This document shows, in pieces, positions 1 to 8,677 of a stretch of 31,429 bases of DNA (its first letter is position 1; the number at the start of each line of letters is the position of its first letter). This DNA comes from Pseudomonadota bacterium (GTDB lineage: Bacteria > Pseudomonadota > Alphaproteobacteria > Rhizobiales > Rhizobiaceae), in the NCBI GenBank assembly GCA_023390055.1, contig JAEWDP010000024.1:1-31429 (forward strand), in the 5' to 3' direction. Under the pieces are notes generated by a model. That model was not told where the DNA came from. It saw nothing but the letters and a program-made list of their open reading frames with translations, and did not search any database. The position numbers and the translations under genes are program-made.

Positions 1-242
1 AGAGCCTCTGCTGCACGTTCAGCCTCGCCTCTTCGTGCATCCTTCACACGGTTCAACGTCATGCCGTCCTGCTTCCAGAGCTTGGCGCTTTCGCCACGTT
101 CGCCAAAGGATAAGCACGCAACAGTGATGTCGTAACCCATTGCAGCATGCAGTGCGATGGCGCCGCCACAGCGCCAGACAAAATCTGCCGCGTGGGCGCT
201 GATGACGAGTGCGGTTTTTTTTGCTTTGTTTTCCGTGGACAT
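1..242 (-). CDS. PIG-L family protein, GalB-like (4-oxalomesaconate hydratase type), partial
   Basis: This minus-strand gene starts with ATG at 242 and runs off the left edge, leaving about 80 N-terminal codons. The visible protein begins MSTENKAKKTALVISAHAAD and continues FVWRCGGAIALHAAMGYDITVACLSFGERGESAKLW. PIG-L/LmbE deacetylases carry an AHPDDE motif at this point; here it is replaced by HAADFVWR, which I associate from memory with the GalB-type metal-dependent 4-oxalomesaconate hydratases of gallate/protocatechuate 4,5-cleavage. The start is supported by an AGGAGG ribosome site about 8 bases upstream (near 249-255). It is divergent from the oxidoreductase and LysR genes at 394-2462, which fits a regulated catabolic locus. 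The family call is good. The exact substrate is inference, since most of the protein lies outside the window. Confidence 0.75.
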   Translation of the reverse strand, partial: MSTENKAKKTALVISAHAADFVWRCGGAIALHAAMGYDITVACLSFGERGESAKLWKQDGMTLNRVKDARRGEAERAAEA

Positions 243-323
243 ACGTAAACCTCCTCGATGTTTATCCTACGCATGGTCTTCAAAGCGATCCAGATCAAAT
301 GGAAAGACTGCCTCTCCTCATAA

Positions 324-346
324 GTTCTAGCTATACCTGCTGGAAC
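324..346. promoter_or_regulatory. Inverted repeat in divergent promoter region, candidate LysR operator
   Basis: GTTCTAGC (324-331) and GCTGGAAC (339-346) form an inverted repeat with 7 of 8 bases matching, separated by 7 bases. It lies between the divergent PIG-L gene (start 242) and oxidoreductase gene (start 394). LysR regulators typically bind interrupted dyads of the T-N11-A type in the divergent region they control, and a LysR gene follows directly. Binding is inferred, not shown. Confidence 0.5.
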
Positions 347-393
347 ACAAGCCCAAATTTTGTAACGGTGTTCATAACAGAGGAGAATGTCAG

Positions 394-1281
394 ATGCCTG
401 AGACTGTGAAAGATTTGAATGGGATCACCTTTATTGGTTTTGGCGAGGCGGGTCATGCAATTGCGTCGGGCTGGGAAAGGGCTTCTCTTTCTGATGTGCG
501 CGCTTATGACGTGAAACTGCATGATCCCGATGCTGCTGATCTCGTGCTGACACGCTGCCGCGAAGCCCATGTGACAGGTGTTTCCGATATGGCGGAAGCC
601 ATGGATGGGGCCAATCTGATCTTTTGCGTTGTGACAGCGGATCAGGCTCTGGAAGCGGCGCATGCTGCGGCACCTTTTCTCGAATCCGGCACGTTGTGGC
701 TCGATTGTAATTCCTGTGCACCCCAGACCAAACAGGCAGCGGCAAAAGTGATTGATGGCGCAGGGGGACGGTATGTCGATGTGGCAGTCATGGCCCCGGT
801 TTATCCCAAACGGCACCTGGTACCGCTTCTCCTTGCTGGCCCACATGCTGAAAATGCAGCTGAGACAATCAAACAGTTGGGAATGCGACCCGAAACGACC
901 GGAACGAACATAGGTGATGCCTCAAGCGTCAAGATGTTGCGTTCAGTAATGATCAAGGGTTTCGAGGCGTTGACGGCCGAATGCTTTCTGGCAGCCCGAC
1001 GCGCAGGAGTTGAAGAAGCAGTTCTGGCATCGCTTCAAGCGTCGGATCCGGGAATCGACTGGCGGGCGAGGGCCTCCTACAATCTTGAGCGGATGATTGT
1101 GCATGGAGCCAGACGTGCAGCGGAGGTAGAGGAGGTTTGTGTCACCTTGCGGGCTTTCGGACTACCAGATTGGATGAGTAGTGGAACCGTTGTCTGGCAA
1201 AGAACCGTCTCAGAACTTGGCCTATCGCCAGGTGAAAATGAGCTGAGCGCACGATGTGACGCTGTGATTGGCCGACTATGA
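394..1281 (+). CDS. NAD(P)-binding 6-phosphogluconate dehydrogenase-like protein with DUF1932 C-terminus
   Basis: The 295-residue protein has an N-terminal Rossmann motif, GFGEAGHAIASGW (about residues 15-27), of the 6PGDH/3-hydroxyisobutyrate dehydrogenase type. Its C-terminal helical region (about 190-265, including DWRARASYNLERMIVHGARR) resembles the DUF1932 domain found in this group. It probably catalyses an NAD(P)-dependent oxidoreduction of a small hydroxy-acid or keto-acid; the substrate cannot be read from the sequence. The ATG is preceded by GAGGAGA at good spacing. The stop overlaps the LysR start by 4 bases (ATGA), so the two are probably co-transcribed and translationally coupled. 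The divergent GalB-like gene suggests a role in aromatic acid breakdown, which is inference from context. Confidence 0.8.
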   Translation: MPETVKDLNGITFIGFGEAGHAIASGWERASLSDVRAYDVKLHDPDAADLVLTRCREAHVTGVSDMAEAMDGANLIFCVVTADQALEAAHAAAPFLESGTLWLDCNSCAPQTKQAAAKVIDGAGGRYVDVAVMAPVYPKRHLVPLLLAGPHAENAAETIKQLGMRPETTGTNIGDASSVKMLRSVMIKGFEALTAECFLAARRAGVEEAVLASLQASDPGIDWRARASYNLERMIVHGARRAAEVEEVCVTLRAFGLPDWMSSGTVVWQRTVSELGLSPGENELSARCDAVIGRL

Positions 1282-2462
1282 TCCCTCGGAATATGAGACA
1301 CCTCAGGTTGTTTGCAGGTGTGTCAGAACTCAAGTCCTTGACCTTGGCCTCGGAGCGTTGGCATCTCTCCCAGCCAGCAGTAACACAGGCAATCAACAAG
1401 CTTGAACGTGATACAGGCGGGTTGCTCTTCGAACGCAGACCCCATGGCTTCTTTTTGACACCACGTGGCGAGGTCTTGTTGAAGCGCGTCGAAAGTGCGT
1501 TTGGCATTCTTGATCCAGCTCTGAATGGGATCTCGCCTCGGTTGCGGGTATCGATGACGTATGCGCAGCTGCTCGCATTGATTGCGGTAAGTGAAAGCGA
1601 AAACTTTACGCTGGCCGCCCGGCGTCTTGGGCTGGCACAACCGACTGTGCACAGAGCTGTCACCCAGGTTGAGCAAGAGGCGGCCCGCAGTCTGTTCGAG
1701 CGGACTTCGTTCGGCATCATTCCGACACGGCTTTGTCAGGCTCTTGCGCAGGCGGCCCGACTCGCGATCTACGAACTTGATCAGGCGGATGCGGAACTGA
1801 CCGAGTTTGATGGTGGAGAAGCTGGATCAATCGCTATCGGTGCAATGCCTCTTGCTCGCACAGTTCTCCTGCCTCAGGTGCTGGTCCGATTTCGTCAGCA
1901 ATTCCCGGTGTTTGCAGTGCGAATACTTGACGGTACTTATGATGCTTTACTCGGAGGATTGCGGCGCGGATCCATCGACTTTCTTATTGGAGCGCTAAGA
2001 GATCCCGCGCCAATCGGCGACGTGATCCAAGAACGCCTGTTCGATGACAGGCTGGCAATTCTGGCACGACCGGAACATCCGCTTTCGATGCACAGCGTGA
2101 TTACGATCGAGGATCTTCTGGCCTATCCCTGGGTGGTGCCGCGTCAAGGCACGCCAACTCGGTCCCAGTTCGAAACAATCTTCACTTCGGCCGGCACGGA
2201 GTTGCCAAAGCAACTGATTGAAACCGGTTCGCTTCTACTGATGCGAGGGGTGCTGACCGAGAGCGATCATCTCGGTTGTATTTCTCGCCACCAGTCGCAA
2301 GCCGAAACCAACCATGGTCTTTTGAGGCAATTGCCCTATCCAGCCGACCAGCTCATTCGCCCGATCGGCCTCACCTATCGGGAGAATTGGCGCCCTACGC
2401 GAATACAGGCTCGAATGGTGGACCTGGTCACCGAGTTAGCCCCCAAGGTCGTCGAATATTAG
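1278..2462 (+). CDS. LysR-family regulator with two tandem N-terminal HTH domains
   Basis: This is a transcriptional regulator of 394 residues; ordinary LysR proteins are close to 300. The extra length is explained by a duplicated DNA-binding region. The first winged HTH spans about residues 6-64 (MRHLRLFAGVSELKSLTLAS, LSQPAVTQAINKLE, LTPRGEVLL). The second spans about 92-150 (YAQLLALIAVSESENFTLAA, LAQPTVHRAVTQVE, LFERTSFGIIPT). A LysR substrate-binding domain follows (about 180-385; GSIAIGAMPLART, DFLIGALRDP, YPWVVPRQGTP). The ATG overlaps the preceding oxidoreductase stop by 4 bases. It probably controls the divergent GalB-like gene and its own operon through the 324-346 dyad (inference). 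The gene ends 2 bases before the convergent rppH stop. Confidence 0.9.
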   Translation: MIPRNMRHLRLFAGVSELKSLTLASERWHLSQPAVTQAINKLERDTGGLLFERRPHGFFLTPRGEVLLKRVESAFGILDPALNGISPRLRVSMTYAQLLALIAVSESENFTLAARRLGLAQPTVHRAVTQVEQEAARSLFERTSFGIIPTRLCQALAQAARLAIYELDQADAELTEFDGGEAGSIAIGAMPLARTVLLPQVLVRFRQQFPVFAVRILDGTYDALLGGLRRGSIDFLIGALRDPAPIGDVIQERLFDDRLAILARPEHPLSMHSVITIEDLLAYPWVVPRQGTPTRSQFETIFTSAGTELPKQLIETGSLLLMRGVLTESDHLGCISRHQSQAETNHGLLRQLPYPADQLIRPIGLTYRENWRPTRIQARMVDLVTELAPKVVEY

Positions 2463-2464
2463 GA

Positions 2465-2986
2465 TCAGGCAGTAAGATGTAAGAACTCTGCAATGACCTG
2501 ATCGTAAACAGACCGTTTGAAGGGAACGATCAGGTCAGGAAGATCCGTTAGCTGTTTCCACTCCCAAGCATCAAATTCCGGATCGTGAGCCACCGGTGGT
2601 GGATTGATTCTGATTTCCGCTTCGTTGCCTTCGAATCGAAATGCGAACCAGCGCTGGCTTTGACCGCGATATCTGCCTTTCAGGCTGATACCGATCAGTT
2701 GCGGAGGCAGATCGTACTTGATCCAGCAGCGAGATTGCCCGAGAAGCGATACCGTCTGGATACCAGTCTCCTCGTAGAGTTCACGGTAGGCGGCTGCGAG
2801 GGGATCTTCGCCTTCGTCGATACCACCCTGGGGCATCTGCCATAGATGTTGTGAGGTATCATCCCCAGCATTCGTGTCCGCGATGCGGCGACCAGCCCAG
2901 ACAAGCCCATCCTTGTTCAGAACCATCACGCCAACGCACGGGCGATAGGGTAAATCCTCTGCCCTCAGCTGCGATTTCCTTGCCAT
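2465..2986 (-). CDS. rppH: RNA pyrophosphohydrolase (Nudix)
   Basis: The enzyme removes pyrophosphate from the 5' triphosphate end of mRNA and so starts RNase E-dependent decay. The 173-residue length is normal for alphaproteobacterial RppH (also called NudH/IalA). The Nudix box lies near residues 54-77 with GGIDEGEDPLAAAYRELYEE, matching GX5EX7REUXEEXGU, and it is preceded by the RppH-typical LWQMPQ. It is the last gene of the minus-strand ctpA-deacetylase-rppH run and sits 15 bases after the deacetylase stop, so it is probably in the same operon. It converges with the LysR gene with almost no space between them. Confidence 0.95.
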   Translation of the reverse strand: MARKSQLRAEDLPYRPCVGVMVLNKDGLVWAGRRIADTNAGDDTSQHLWQMPQGGIDEGEDPLAAAYRELYEETGIQTVSLLGQSRCWIKYDLPPQLIGISLKGRYRGQSQRWFAFRFEGNEAEIRINPPPVAHDPEFDAWEWKQLTDLPDLIVPFKRSVYDQVIAEFLHLTA

Positions 2987-3001
2987 GTCCCGTATCCTGT
3001 T

Positions 3002-4183
3002 TCAGAATTTTTCAGGGTCTTCGACCAAGGAAGAAACCCCGACGACTTCGATGCCGCGGCCCCGGCTTTCCTGCAACCATTGCGCAATTGCGTCAACGGA
3101 CTCGTCGAACGCTGAAGCAACACCGATTGCGCTTCCCTTGCGAAATGCAATCCGTTCGAGTTCGTCAAGCTTCTTCAGGATTGCACCTCTGCTCAGGTCG
3201 GTGTCGAGCGTCAAATCCGCAAACCCATGGGGTAGGGCAAGTGCCTCGGCAAGTTCGTTAGTGGTTGAGCTCGCGGATGAACCGTCGTCCAGAAACAAGA
3301 GCCCCCGTCTCGCGATATCGCGAAGCAGCGGCTCAAGAGAGACGGAATCCGACAGGAGCCGTCCACCCAAGTGGTTCATAATACCCGTATAACCGGTGAT
3401 CTGGGCCATGGCCTGATGCAGTTGCGCAAGATTATCCTCTGGTCTTGCACCGGCAAGCAGTATGTTTGGGTCGCGCTCGGTGGATGAAAAACTGAAAGGT
3501 TCCATTGGAACCTGCAGCAAAACTTCATGGCCCTTCCGGCGCGCATTCTGCATCCAGCGCTGAAGGCTGTTACCTGTTGCGGCAAATGCGAGTGTGATTT
3601 CGCCTGAAAGTTGATTGATGGCCCTTTGGGTTCCAGTCTGACTAAGACCAAGCCCCCCCACTATGATAGCGATACGCGTGCCTCGCGCTCCTGACCATGG
3701 GCGGGCGTACTGGTCCATCGGACGCAAACCATCTGACCCAACGATAGGAAGCAGGCCATATTGCGACGTCTCCAGCAAGTCTTCATTGGGAGTACCTGCC
3801 AGCCGTGGATCTTGTCCGGTTTGGGATGGATTGACAATAGCTGGCCCATCTTTGCCCCGGTGGTAAGGCGAAAACCTGGTCACAACTTTTCCATCGTCAG
3901 TCAGTGTTCTTTCGATGATCGCTCCGGAGGCAAGAGTTACAACTTGTGCTTCCTGCGGTGGCAGAGACGTAGCCGACACCCCAGCAGAAGGCACTCCATT
4001 TGCCTGGTGCGCTACAACGTGGCCGGTTTCCGCGCCCGGGGGGCGGGCCCGCATTGTATAGATGGAAAAGCCGACTAACCCTCCCACGACCAGCAAGCCG
4101 ACCAAAACATTGGCGGATGGGCGAAATCTTCGTCGCCCAGTCGGCCGGTTCTGCCCGAGCGGGGCCTGAAGATCTGGTTCCAA
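3002..4183 (-). CDS. Divergent polysaccharide deacetylase family protein (DUF610)
   Basis: The 393-residue protein has a cytoplasmic basic N-terminus, one membrane segment (about 28-46, NVLVGLLVVGGLVGFSIYTM), a linker, and a C-terminal divergent polysaccharide deacetylase domain (about 165-393). The domain shows RIAIIVGGLGLSQTGTQRAI, VLLQVPMEPF, YTGIMNHLGGRLL and GLLFLDDGSSASS. It is probably an inner-membrane-anchored envelope protein; the enzymatic activity of this family is not settled. The start appears to be TTG (4181-4183), since LEPDLQAPLGQNR gives the usual family N-terminus. No strong ribosome site is visible and the frame stays open upstream, so the start is uncertain. It lies between ctpA and rppH, as in many Rhizobiales. 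Confidence 0.88.
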   Translation of the reverse strand: MEPDLQAPLGQNRPTGRRRFRPSANVLVGLLVVGGLVGFSIYTMRARPPGAETGHVVAHQANGVPSAGVSATSLPPQEAQVVTLASGAIIERTLTDDGKVVTRFSPYHRGKDGPAIVNPSQTGQDPRLAGTPNEDLLETSQYGLLPIVGSDGLRPMDQYARPWSGARGTRIAIIVGGLGLSQTGTQRAINQLSGEITLAFAATGNSLQRWMQNARRKGHEVLLQVPMEPFSFSSTERDPNILLAGARPEDNLAQLHQAMAQITGYTGIMNHLGGRLLSDSVSLEPLLRDIARRGLLFLDDGSSASSTTNELAEALALPHGFADLTLDTDLSRGAILKKLDELERIAFRKGSAIGVASAFDESVDAIAQWLQESRGRGIEVVGVSSLVEDPEKF

Positions 4184-4245
4184 GAGGATGGTCCGCGGAA
4201 TAAGGTGAAGGTTGGGAAACTGGACTAGGTCCAGCTCCCTACCTG

Positions 4246-5574
4246 TTATTGCTTGACGGCGGCGGCAGCCTTGTCGGGGCTGGGCGGGAAGCTCTCATCG
4301 GTCTTGTTTCCACGGAGCAAGTCGAGCGCATAGTTCAGTTGTATGTCGTCCTTGGCCTCCGGTGGAACATAGGCAGCCGAGCCTGAACCCTCTTCGGTTT
4401 CATTCTGGCCCTGGATATGCCCGCGCAAACCGGATTCGCCTTCCGATCGTATCTTACCCTGCAATTCCTCCGGAAGCGGCTGTTCCACCTTGATGTCAGG
4501 TTCGATGCCGGTACCTTGTATCGACTTCCCAGAGGGGGTGTAATAGAGGGCCGTCGTAAGGCGCAGCGCACCGTTTTCCCCAAGTGGAATAATGGTCTGA
4601 ACCGAACCCTTGCCGAATGAGCGTGTCCCGACAACAGTCGCACGTTTCAGATCCTGGAGAGCGCCCGCGACAATCTCTGAAGCAGAAGCAGAGCCACCGT
4701 TGATGAGAACTATAACAGGCTTGCCGTCGGTCAGATCGCCAGCACCAGCATTGAACCGACGGGTTTCATCAGCATTGCGGCCACGAGTTGAGACAACTTC
4801 ACCGCGTTCGAGAAAGGCGTCAGACACGTTGATTGCCTGATCGAGAAGGCCGCCGGGATTGAGGCGCAAGTCCAGAACGTAGCCTTTCAATTCGTCGGCA
4901 GGTACTTCGTCCTTGATCTTCAGGATTGCCTTTTCGAGATCATCATACGTTTTCTCGGTGAAGGAGATCACACGAAGGTAGCCAACGTCGCCTTCCACGC
5001 GCGACTTGACCGCACGTACGGAAATGATCTCACGAACAATAGTGATCTCAATTGGCTTATCTGCACCTTCCCGAAGGACAGTCAGCTTTATTGGTGTATT
5101 TACGGCACCGCGCATTTTCTCGACTGCTTCTTCAAGCTTGAGGCCACGGACGGCCTGTCCGTCGATCTCTGCAATGAGGTCACCGGCGAGAATGCCTGCG
5201 CGTGATGCCGGTGTATCATCGATTGGCGCAATCACTTTGACCAGCTCGTCTTCCATCGTCACTTCGATACCAAGACCGCCGAATTCACCGCGCGTCTGCG
5301 TGCGCATATCCGCTGCGTCCTTCGCATTGAGGAAGCTCGAATGCGGATCAAGCGAGGTAAGCATGCCATTGATGGCACTCTCGACCAACTTTTCTTCATC
5401 CGGCGGGGTCACGTATTGCGCGCGGATCCGCTCGAAGACGTCACCAAAAATCGACAATTCCTTGTAAGTCGAAGGGCCCGCAGCCTGTGCTGGCACTCCG
5501 GCAGTGTAAATGGCGCTCATGGCGGTTGCACCCATCAGCGCACCGACGATCACAAGAGAAGCCTTACGAATCAT
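4246..5574 (-). CDS. ctpA: C-terminal processing peptidase, S41 family
   Basis: This is a periplasmic serine protease of the CtpA/Prc family, about 442 residues from the chosen start. It has a signal peptide (MIRKASLVIVGALMGATAMS, then AQA), a PDZ domain (GEFGGLGIEVTMEDELVKVI to GDLIAEIDGQAV) and a S41 catalytic domain. The nucleophile is in GGSASASEIVAGAL and the general-base lysine in GTRSFGKGSVQ. The C-terminal tail is low complexity and charged. The frame extends 25 codons upstream to 5649. I prefer the ATG at 5574 because a GGAAGG ribosome site precedes it and the signal peptide begins there. That start overlaps the end of the EnvC-like gene by 11 bases, which implies coupling. The pairing with an EnvC-type activator suggests a role in cell wall remodelling. 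Confidence 0.94.
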   Translation of the reverse strand: MIRKASLVIVGALMGATAMSAIYTAGVPAQAAGPSTYKELSIFGDVFERIRAQYVTPPDEEKLVESAINGMLTSLDPHSSFLNAKDAADMRTQTRGEFGGLGIEVTMEDELVKVIAPIDDTPASRAGILAGDLIAEIDGQAVRGLKLEEAVEKMRGAVNTPIKLTVLREGADKPIEITIVREIISVRAVKSRVEGDVGYLRVISFTEKTYDDLEKAILKIKDEVPADELKGYVLDLRLNPGGLLDQAINVSDAFLERGEVVSTRGRNADETRRFNAGAGDLTDGKPVIVLINGGSASASEIVAGALQDLKRATVVGTRSFGKGSVQTIIPLGENGALRLTTALYYTPSGKSIQGTGIEPDIKVEQPLPEELQGKIRSEGESGLRGHIQGQNETEEGSGSAAYVPPEAKDDIQLNYALDLLRGNKTDESFPPSPDKAAAAVKQ

Positions 5575-6964
5575 TTCGTGCCCTTCCGATTTCCCTAGCG
5601 GCCCACCATGGTTTCGAATCGACTGGTGCGCCGTCCTTCCTGAATTCAATGTAAAGTGTGGGGCGGTCTGTTTCCAGAGTTAATGCCGTAGCACTCGCCA
5701 CTCTTTTCTCGCCCATTGCGGCAATTGGCTCGCCTGAAAGAACAAATTTTCCTTGCCGTGTCCTTACTTCATCCATTCCTGCAAGAACGAGGTGGTAGCC
5801 ATCGCCCGCGTTCAGGATGATCATTTGCCCGTAGCTTCGAAATGCGCCTGCATAAACCACCAACCCATCGGCGGGAGCCGTCACGATCGCTCCAGATTGT
5901 GATGCCACCGTCATGCCAACCGCAGTATGTCCCGTTCCATCTGCATCACCGTACCAACGTAAAACATCCCCGATAACGGGAAGTTCTAGCTTTTTCTGGA
6001 GGCTCGAAAACGCGTATGCGGGCGCAATGCGGTTTTTGTCAGGCAGCGTATTTTCTGCACGTTCTCTTGCGCGTTCCCGCTCTTCTTGGGAGAACTGTCG
6101 TTGACGTTCTTCTTCTTCCCGGGCCTGTCGTACAGCCTCTCGAACGGAAGTAATTTCCCCTTCGAGGGATTGAATCAGGCCTTCGAGGGATGTTGCTTGC
6201 CCAGCGAGTTCTTCCGAACGGCGGCGTTCCGCTTCCAGTTGAGCCGTACTCTCGAGGCTCAGTTTCTCATTTTCGGCAAGCAGGATATCCATGCGCTTTT
6301 CTTCTTCCAGGCTTTTCTCAATTGTCGTGGAGACGACACCCTTTTCAGCAATGGCCTCGGCCTTGAGCGTGGCAAGAGCACTAAGATCGGCAACCAGCCT
6401 GTCGGCCTGTGCACGCATTCCTGGAACGACAGCGCCGAGAAGAATTGCGCTTCGCACCGATGCGAGCGCATCTTCCGGTGTCACGAGCAGAGCAGGCGGA
6501 GGATTGCGGCCCATACGTTGGAGAGCTGCCAGAACTTCCGCCAGAATATCCCGGCGGCCGCGCAATGATGATCTAACCTCCTCCTCGCGTAAGCGGAGCT
6601 GTGCGAGCCGGTCTTCACTGAGGCTGATCTTTTGTTCAAGATCTTTTCGTCGTGCTGCTGAATCAATCAGGGCTTGCCGCAGGTTTGAAGTTGTCTTTTC
6701 CAGCTCTGCGATGTTCTGCTCAATTGCAGCTGCTTTCTCAACCGACAGGGTGATCGTCTTGCTTAGGGCCTCGAGCTCACCACGTGCCTCGTCCTTCTTC
6801 TGTTGAAGTTCGATTGCCGGATCAGGCGGGCCGATTGACTGTTCAATGACCTGGGCGCGAAGCGTCAATCCGGCCGGCATAGCCGGCAAGCAAGCCACAA
6901 TCGCCAAGGCGCCCACCAATGGGAGCGGCAACCTGGCGGCGATGTATTTCAATGTTCGGCTCAT
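5564..6964 (-). CDS. EnvC-like murein hydrolase activator, degenerate M23/LytM domain
   Basis: The protein is exported and has about 466 residues. It has a signal peptide (MSRTLKYIAARLPLPLVGAL), a long coiled coil (about residues 50-290, rich in E, K, R and A) and a C-terminal LytM/M23 domain (about 330-460). The LytM domain lacks the intact zinc ligand set: the expected HxxxD is not evident (GHTAVGMTVAS) and the HxH position reads HLV (GYHLVLAG). This is as in EnvC proteins, which activate amidases rather than cut peptidoglycan themselves. The frame also allows a GTG start at 6988, but the ATG at 6964 places the signal peptide at the N-terminus. Its end overlaps ctpA, and rlmH lies 86 bases upstream. 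Confidence 0.88.
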   Translation of the reverse strand: MSRTLKYIAARLPLPLVGALAIVACLPAMPAGLTLRAQVIEQSIGPPDPAIELQQKKDEARGELEALSKTITLSVEKAAAIEQNIAELEKTTSNLRQALIDSAARRKDLEQKISLSEDRLAQLRLREEEVRSSLRGRRDILAEVLAALQRMGRNPPPALLVTPEDALASVRSAILLGAVVPGMRAQADRLVADLSALATLKAEAIAEKGVVSTTIEKSLEEEKRMDILLAENEKLSLESTAQLEAERRRSEELAGQATSLEGLIQSLEGEITSVREAVRQAREEEERQRQFSQEERERARERAENTLPDKNRIAPAYAFSSLQKKLELPVIGDVLRWYGDADGTGHTAVGMTVASQSGAIVTAPADGLVVYAGAFRSYGQMIILNAGDGYHLVLAGMDEVRTRQGKFVLSGEPIAAMGEKRVASATALTLETDRPTLYIEFRKDGAPVDSKPWWAAREIGRARNDS

Positions 6965-7050
6965 GCAATTCCCGGTTGCCGCGATCACAGCAACCTAAGC
7001 CTTTTTCTTATTCAAGGCCACAAACAAGCGCGTGTTCGGATGTGATGAAA

Positions 7051-7533
7051 TCAAGCACGGTGATACGGATGCCCGGACAGGATGGTAACGGCCCGATAGA
7101 GCTGCTCTGTAATAAGGATCCTGACGATTTGGTGCGGCCATGTCATCGAACCAAGATTGATGACCGCAGTGGCTTTGGTGTGCAGGCTCTTATCAAGTCC
7201 GTCTGCGCCGCCGATCGCGATCATGAGCTCGCGTTTCCCACTGTCACGGAGGCGGCCGATAAGTTCCGCAAACCGCTTGCTGTCAAGGGATTTTCCCCGC
7301 TCGTCCAGCAGGATCAACAAAGCGCCGTCGGGGAGTGCTTTCTCCAATGCGGAAGCTTCTTCCCGCTTACGCGTTTCAGCGCTGGAAGCGCGGCTTTCAG
7401 AAACTTCCATGAGGCGTGAAAATTCAAGCCCGACCGCTGGCCCGGCCTTGCGGAAACGGTCCAGGTAGCGGGACGCAAGTTCCTTTTCTGGGCCGGCCTT
7501 TAGCCGTCCCACGGCAAAAAGGTTAATATGCAT
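7051..7533 (-). CDS. rlmH: 23S rRNA (pseudouridine1915-N3)-methyltransferase
   Basis: This is a SPOUT-class methyltransferase acting on pseudouridine 1915 in helix 69 of 23S rRNA. The 160-residue length is typical. Family features are visible: LLILLDERGKSLDSKRFAEL, the SAM-binding knot segment MIAIGGADGL, the stretch INLGSMTWPHQIVRILITEQLYRA, and the C-terminal HPYHRA. The ATG is at 7533. It sits in the conserved nadD-rsfS-rlmH-envC order, but a 590-bp gap separates it from rsfS here. Confidence 0.95.
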   Translation of the reverse strand: MHINLFAVGRLKAGPEKELASRYLDRFRKAGPAVGLEFSRLMEVSESRASSAETRKREEASALEKALPDGALLILLDERGKSLDSKRFAELIGRLRDSGKRELMIAIGGADGLDKSLHTKATAVINLGSMTWPHQIVRILITEQLYRAVTILSGHPYHRA

Positions 7534-8125
7534 GTCCTGCTTCCTGTTCCTTGATATCTCTCTAGTCTGAGGCCAGAGATTTCTAGTGCGCTCTTGCGTG
7601 ACATTGAGCCGGCGGCGCGTTTCTTCGAAGAACCACTGTCAATCCTACGATATCGTTCCCGTCACAAATAAGCCTAGCGTATGCTTCGCCTTCGGAAGAT
7701 CCATTGCCCTCCCAGATGGGCATTTCCGTCCGAAACACACTCGACCCAACTTAACACAACGCAACAAAACCATACCTGTGTCCGCGGATCATTGCCGGCA
7801 CTGTCTCCTGGCCGGACCTGGCAAGAGATTTCTTCCCCGGATAATTTCGTGTGTTTACTGCCGATCTAGACATGGTCCGGGCTGCACGCCCTCGATAAGA
7901 AACTATCGCGCGGTTTAGGCCGACCACGTTCGACGTCTTGTGCAGGTCGTTGCGGTGCGCATTGCTGCTAAGGAGGGGAGAGCGAGGGCTGCAAGACCAC
8001 TCGCACTATTATTCACCACCCTGAACAACTGACCTTTCACGCACCGCGCAAACCAGTCGGCCGGCAATCCTACTGCAGCCGTTCATCAAATAGCCCGAGC
8101 CGGATCAGAGCATGCCTGATGCGGG
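7534..8125. other. Intergenic region between rsfS and rlmH, no gene recognised
   Basis: I see no convincing coding region in this 590-bp stretch. The open frames present have no recognisable protein and no good ribosome site. A 12-bp perfect palindrome TTCTTCGAAGAA lies at 7621-7632. The region should contain the rlmH promoter on the minus strand. It could hold a small RNA, but I cannot identify one. Confidence 0.4.
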
Positions 8126-8530
8126 TTAATGCAGTGTACCGTCATCGATACTGGGAGCTGCCCACATCTTCTCGATGTTGTAGAACTCCCGAACTTCAGG
8201 TCGGAACACATGAATGATGATATCTCCGGTATCAATCAGCACCCAATCGCCTGCCTCCAGCCCTTCGATGCGAGGCGTTCCAAGTCCCTCGTCCTTCAGG
8301 TCCGAAATAAGGTGGTCTGCAATGGATGTGACATGCCGATTAGAACGTCCGGACACGACTACCATGTAGTCTCCGAGCGCGGATTTGCCGGCAATATTGA
8401 TGGTGGTAATATCTTCTGCTTTAGAGTCCTCGAGGCTTGCAAGGACCAGTTCAAGAGCTCGGGCGGCAGCATCGGCGCCACGTTCCAGGCTCTGCGGGAG
8501 AATGCCAGGCATCTTTCCCTTGGCGTGCAC
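8126..8530 (-). CDS. rsfS: Ribosome silencing factor
   Basis: RsfS binds L14 on the 50S subunit and blocks subunit joining when nutrients are scarce. The protein is about 134 residues with the DUF143/RsfS core: AEDITTINIAGKSALGDYMV, GRSNRHVTSIADHL, GDWVLIDTGDIIIHVFRPEVREFYNIEKMW. The longest frame starts with GTG at 8530 (MHAKGKMPG). An ATG at 8512 is preceded by AAGGGA and is a possible alternative. It lies next to nadD, its usual neighbour, with 147 bp between them. Confidence 0.94.
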   Translation of the reverse strand: MHAKGKMPGILPQSLERGADAAARALELVLASLEDSKAEDITTINIAGKSALGDYMVVVSGRSNRHVTSIADHLISDLKDEGLGTPRIEGLEAGDWVLIDTGDIIIHVFRPEVREFYNIEKMWAAPSIDDGTLH

Positions 8531-8677
8531 TGTTGTCAGGGTTTGTCCTTTCTTCAGAGTAACAGCTACAGCACTGTAAGCGAATCCGTTGTCATCGGCC
8601 GCTGATGAAAGGTGGCATTGAACTTAAAATGTTTCAAGAGAGGGCTCGCAAAACGTGATGAGTAGCCGACACGTCCC

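Noticed and set aside
331..846. 171-codon minus-strand frame opposite the oxidoreductase
   Set aside because: It is antisense to a well-supported gene, with no recognisable domain and a composition that follows the sense gene's codons.
7586..7918. 110-codon plus-strand frame in the rsfS-rlmH gap
   Set aside because: No ribosome site, no recognisable protein, unusual composition; not supported as a gene.
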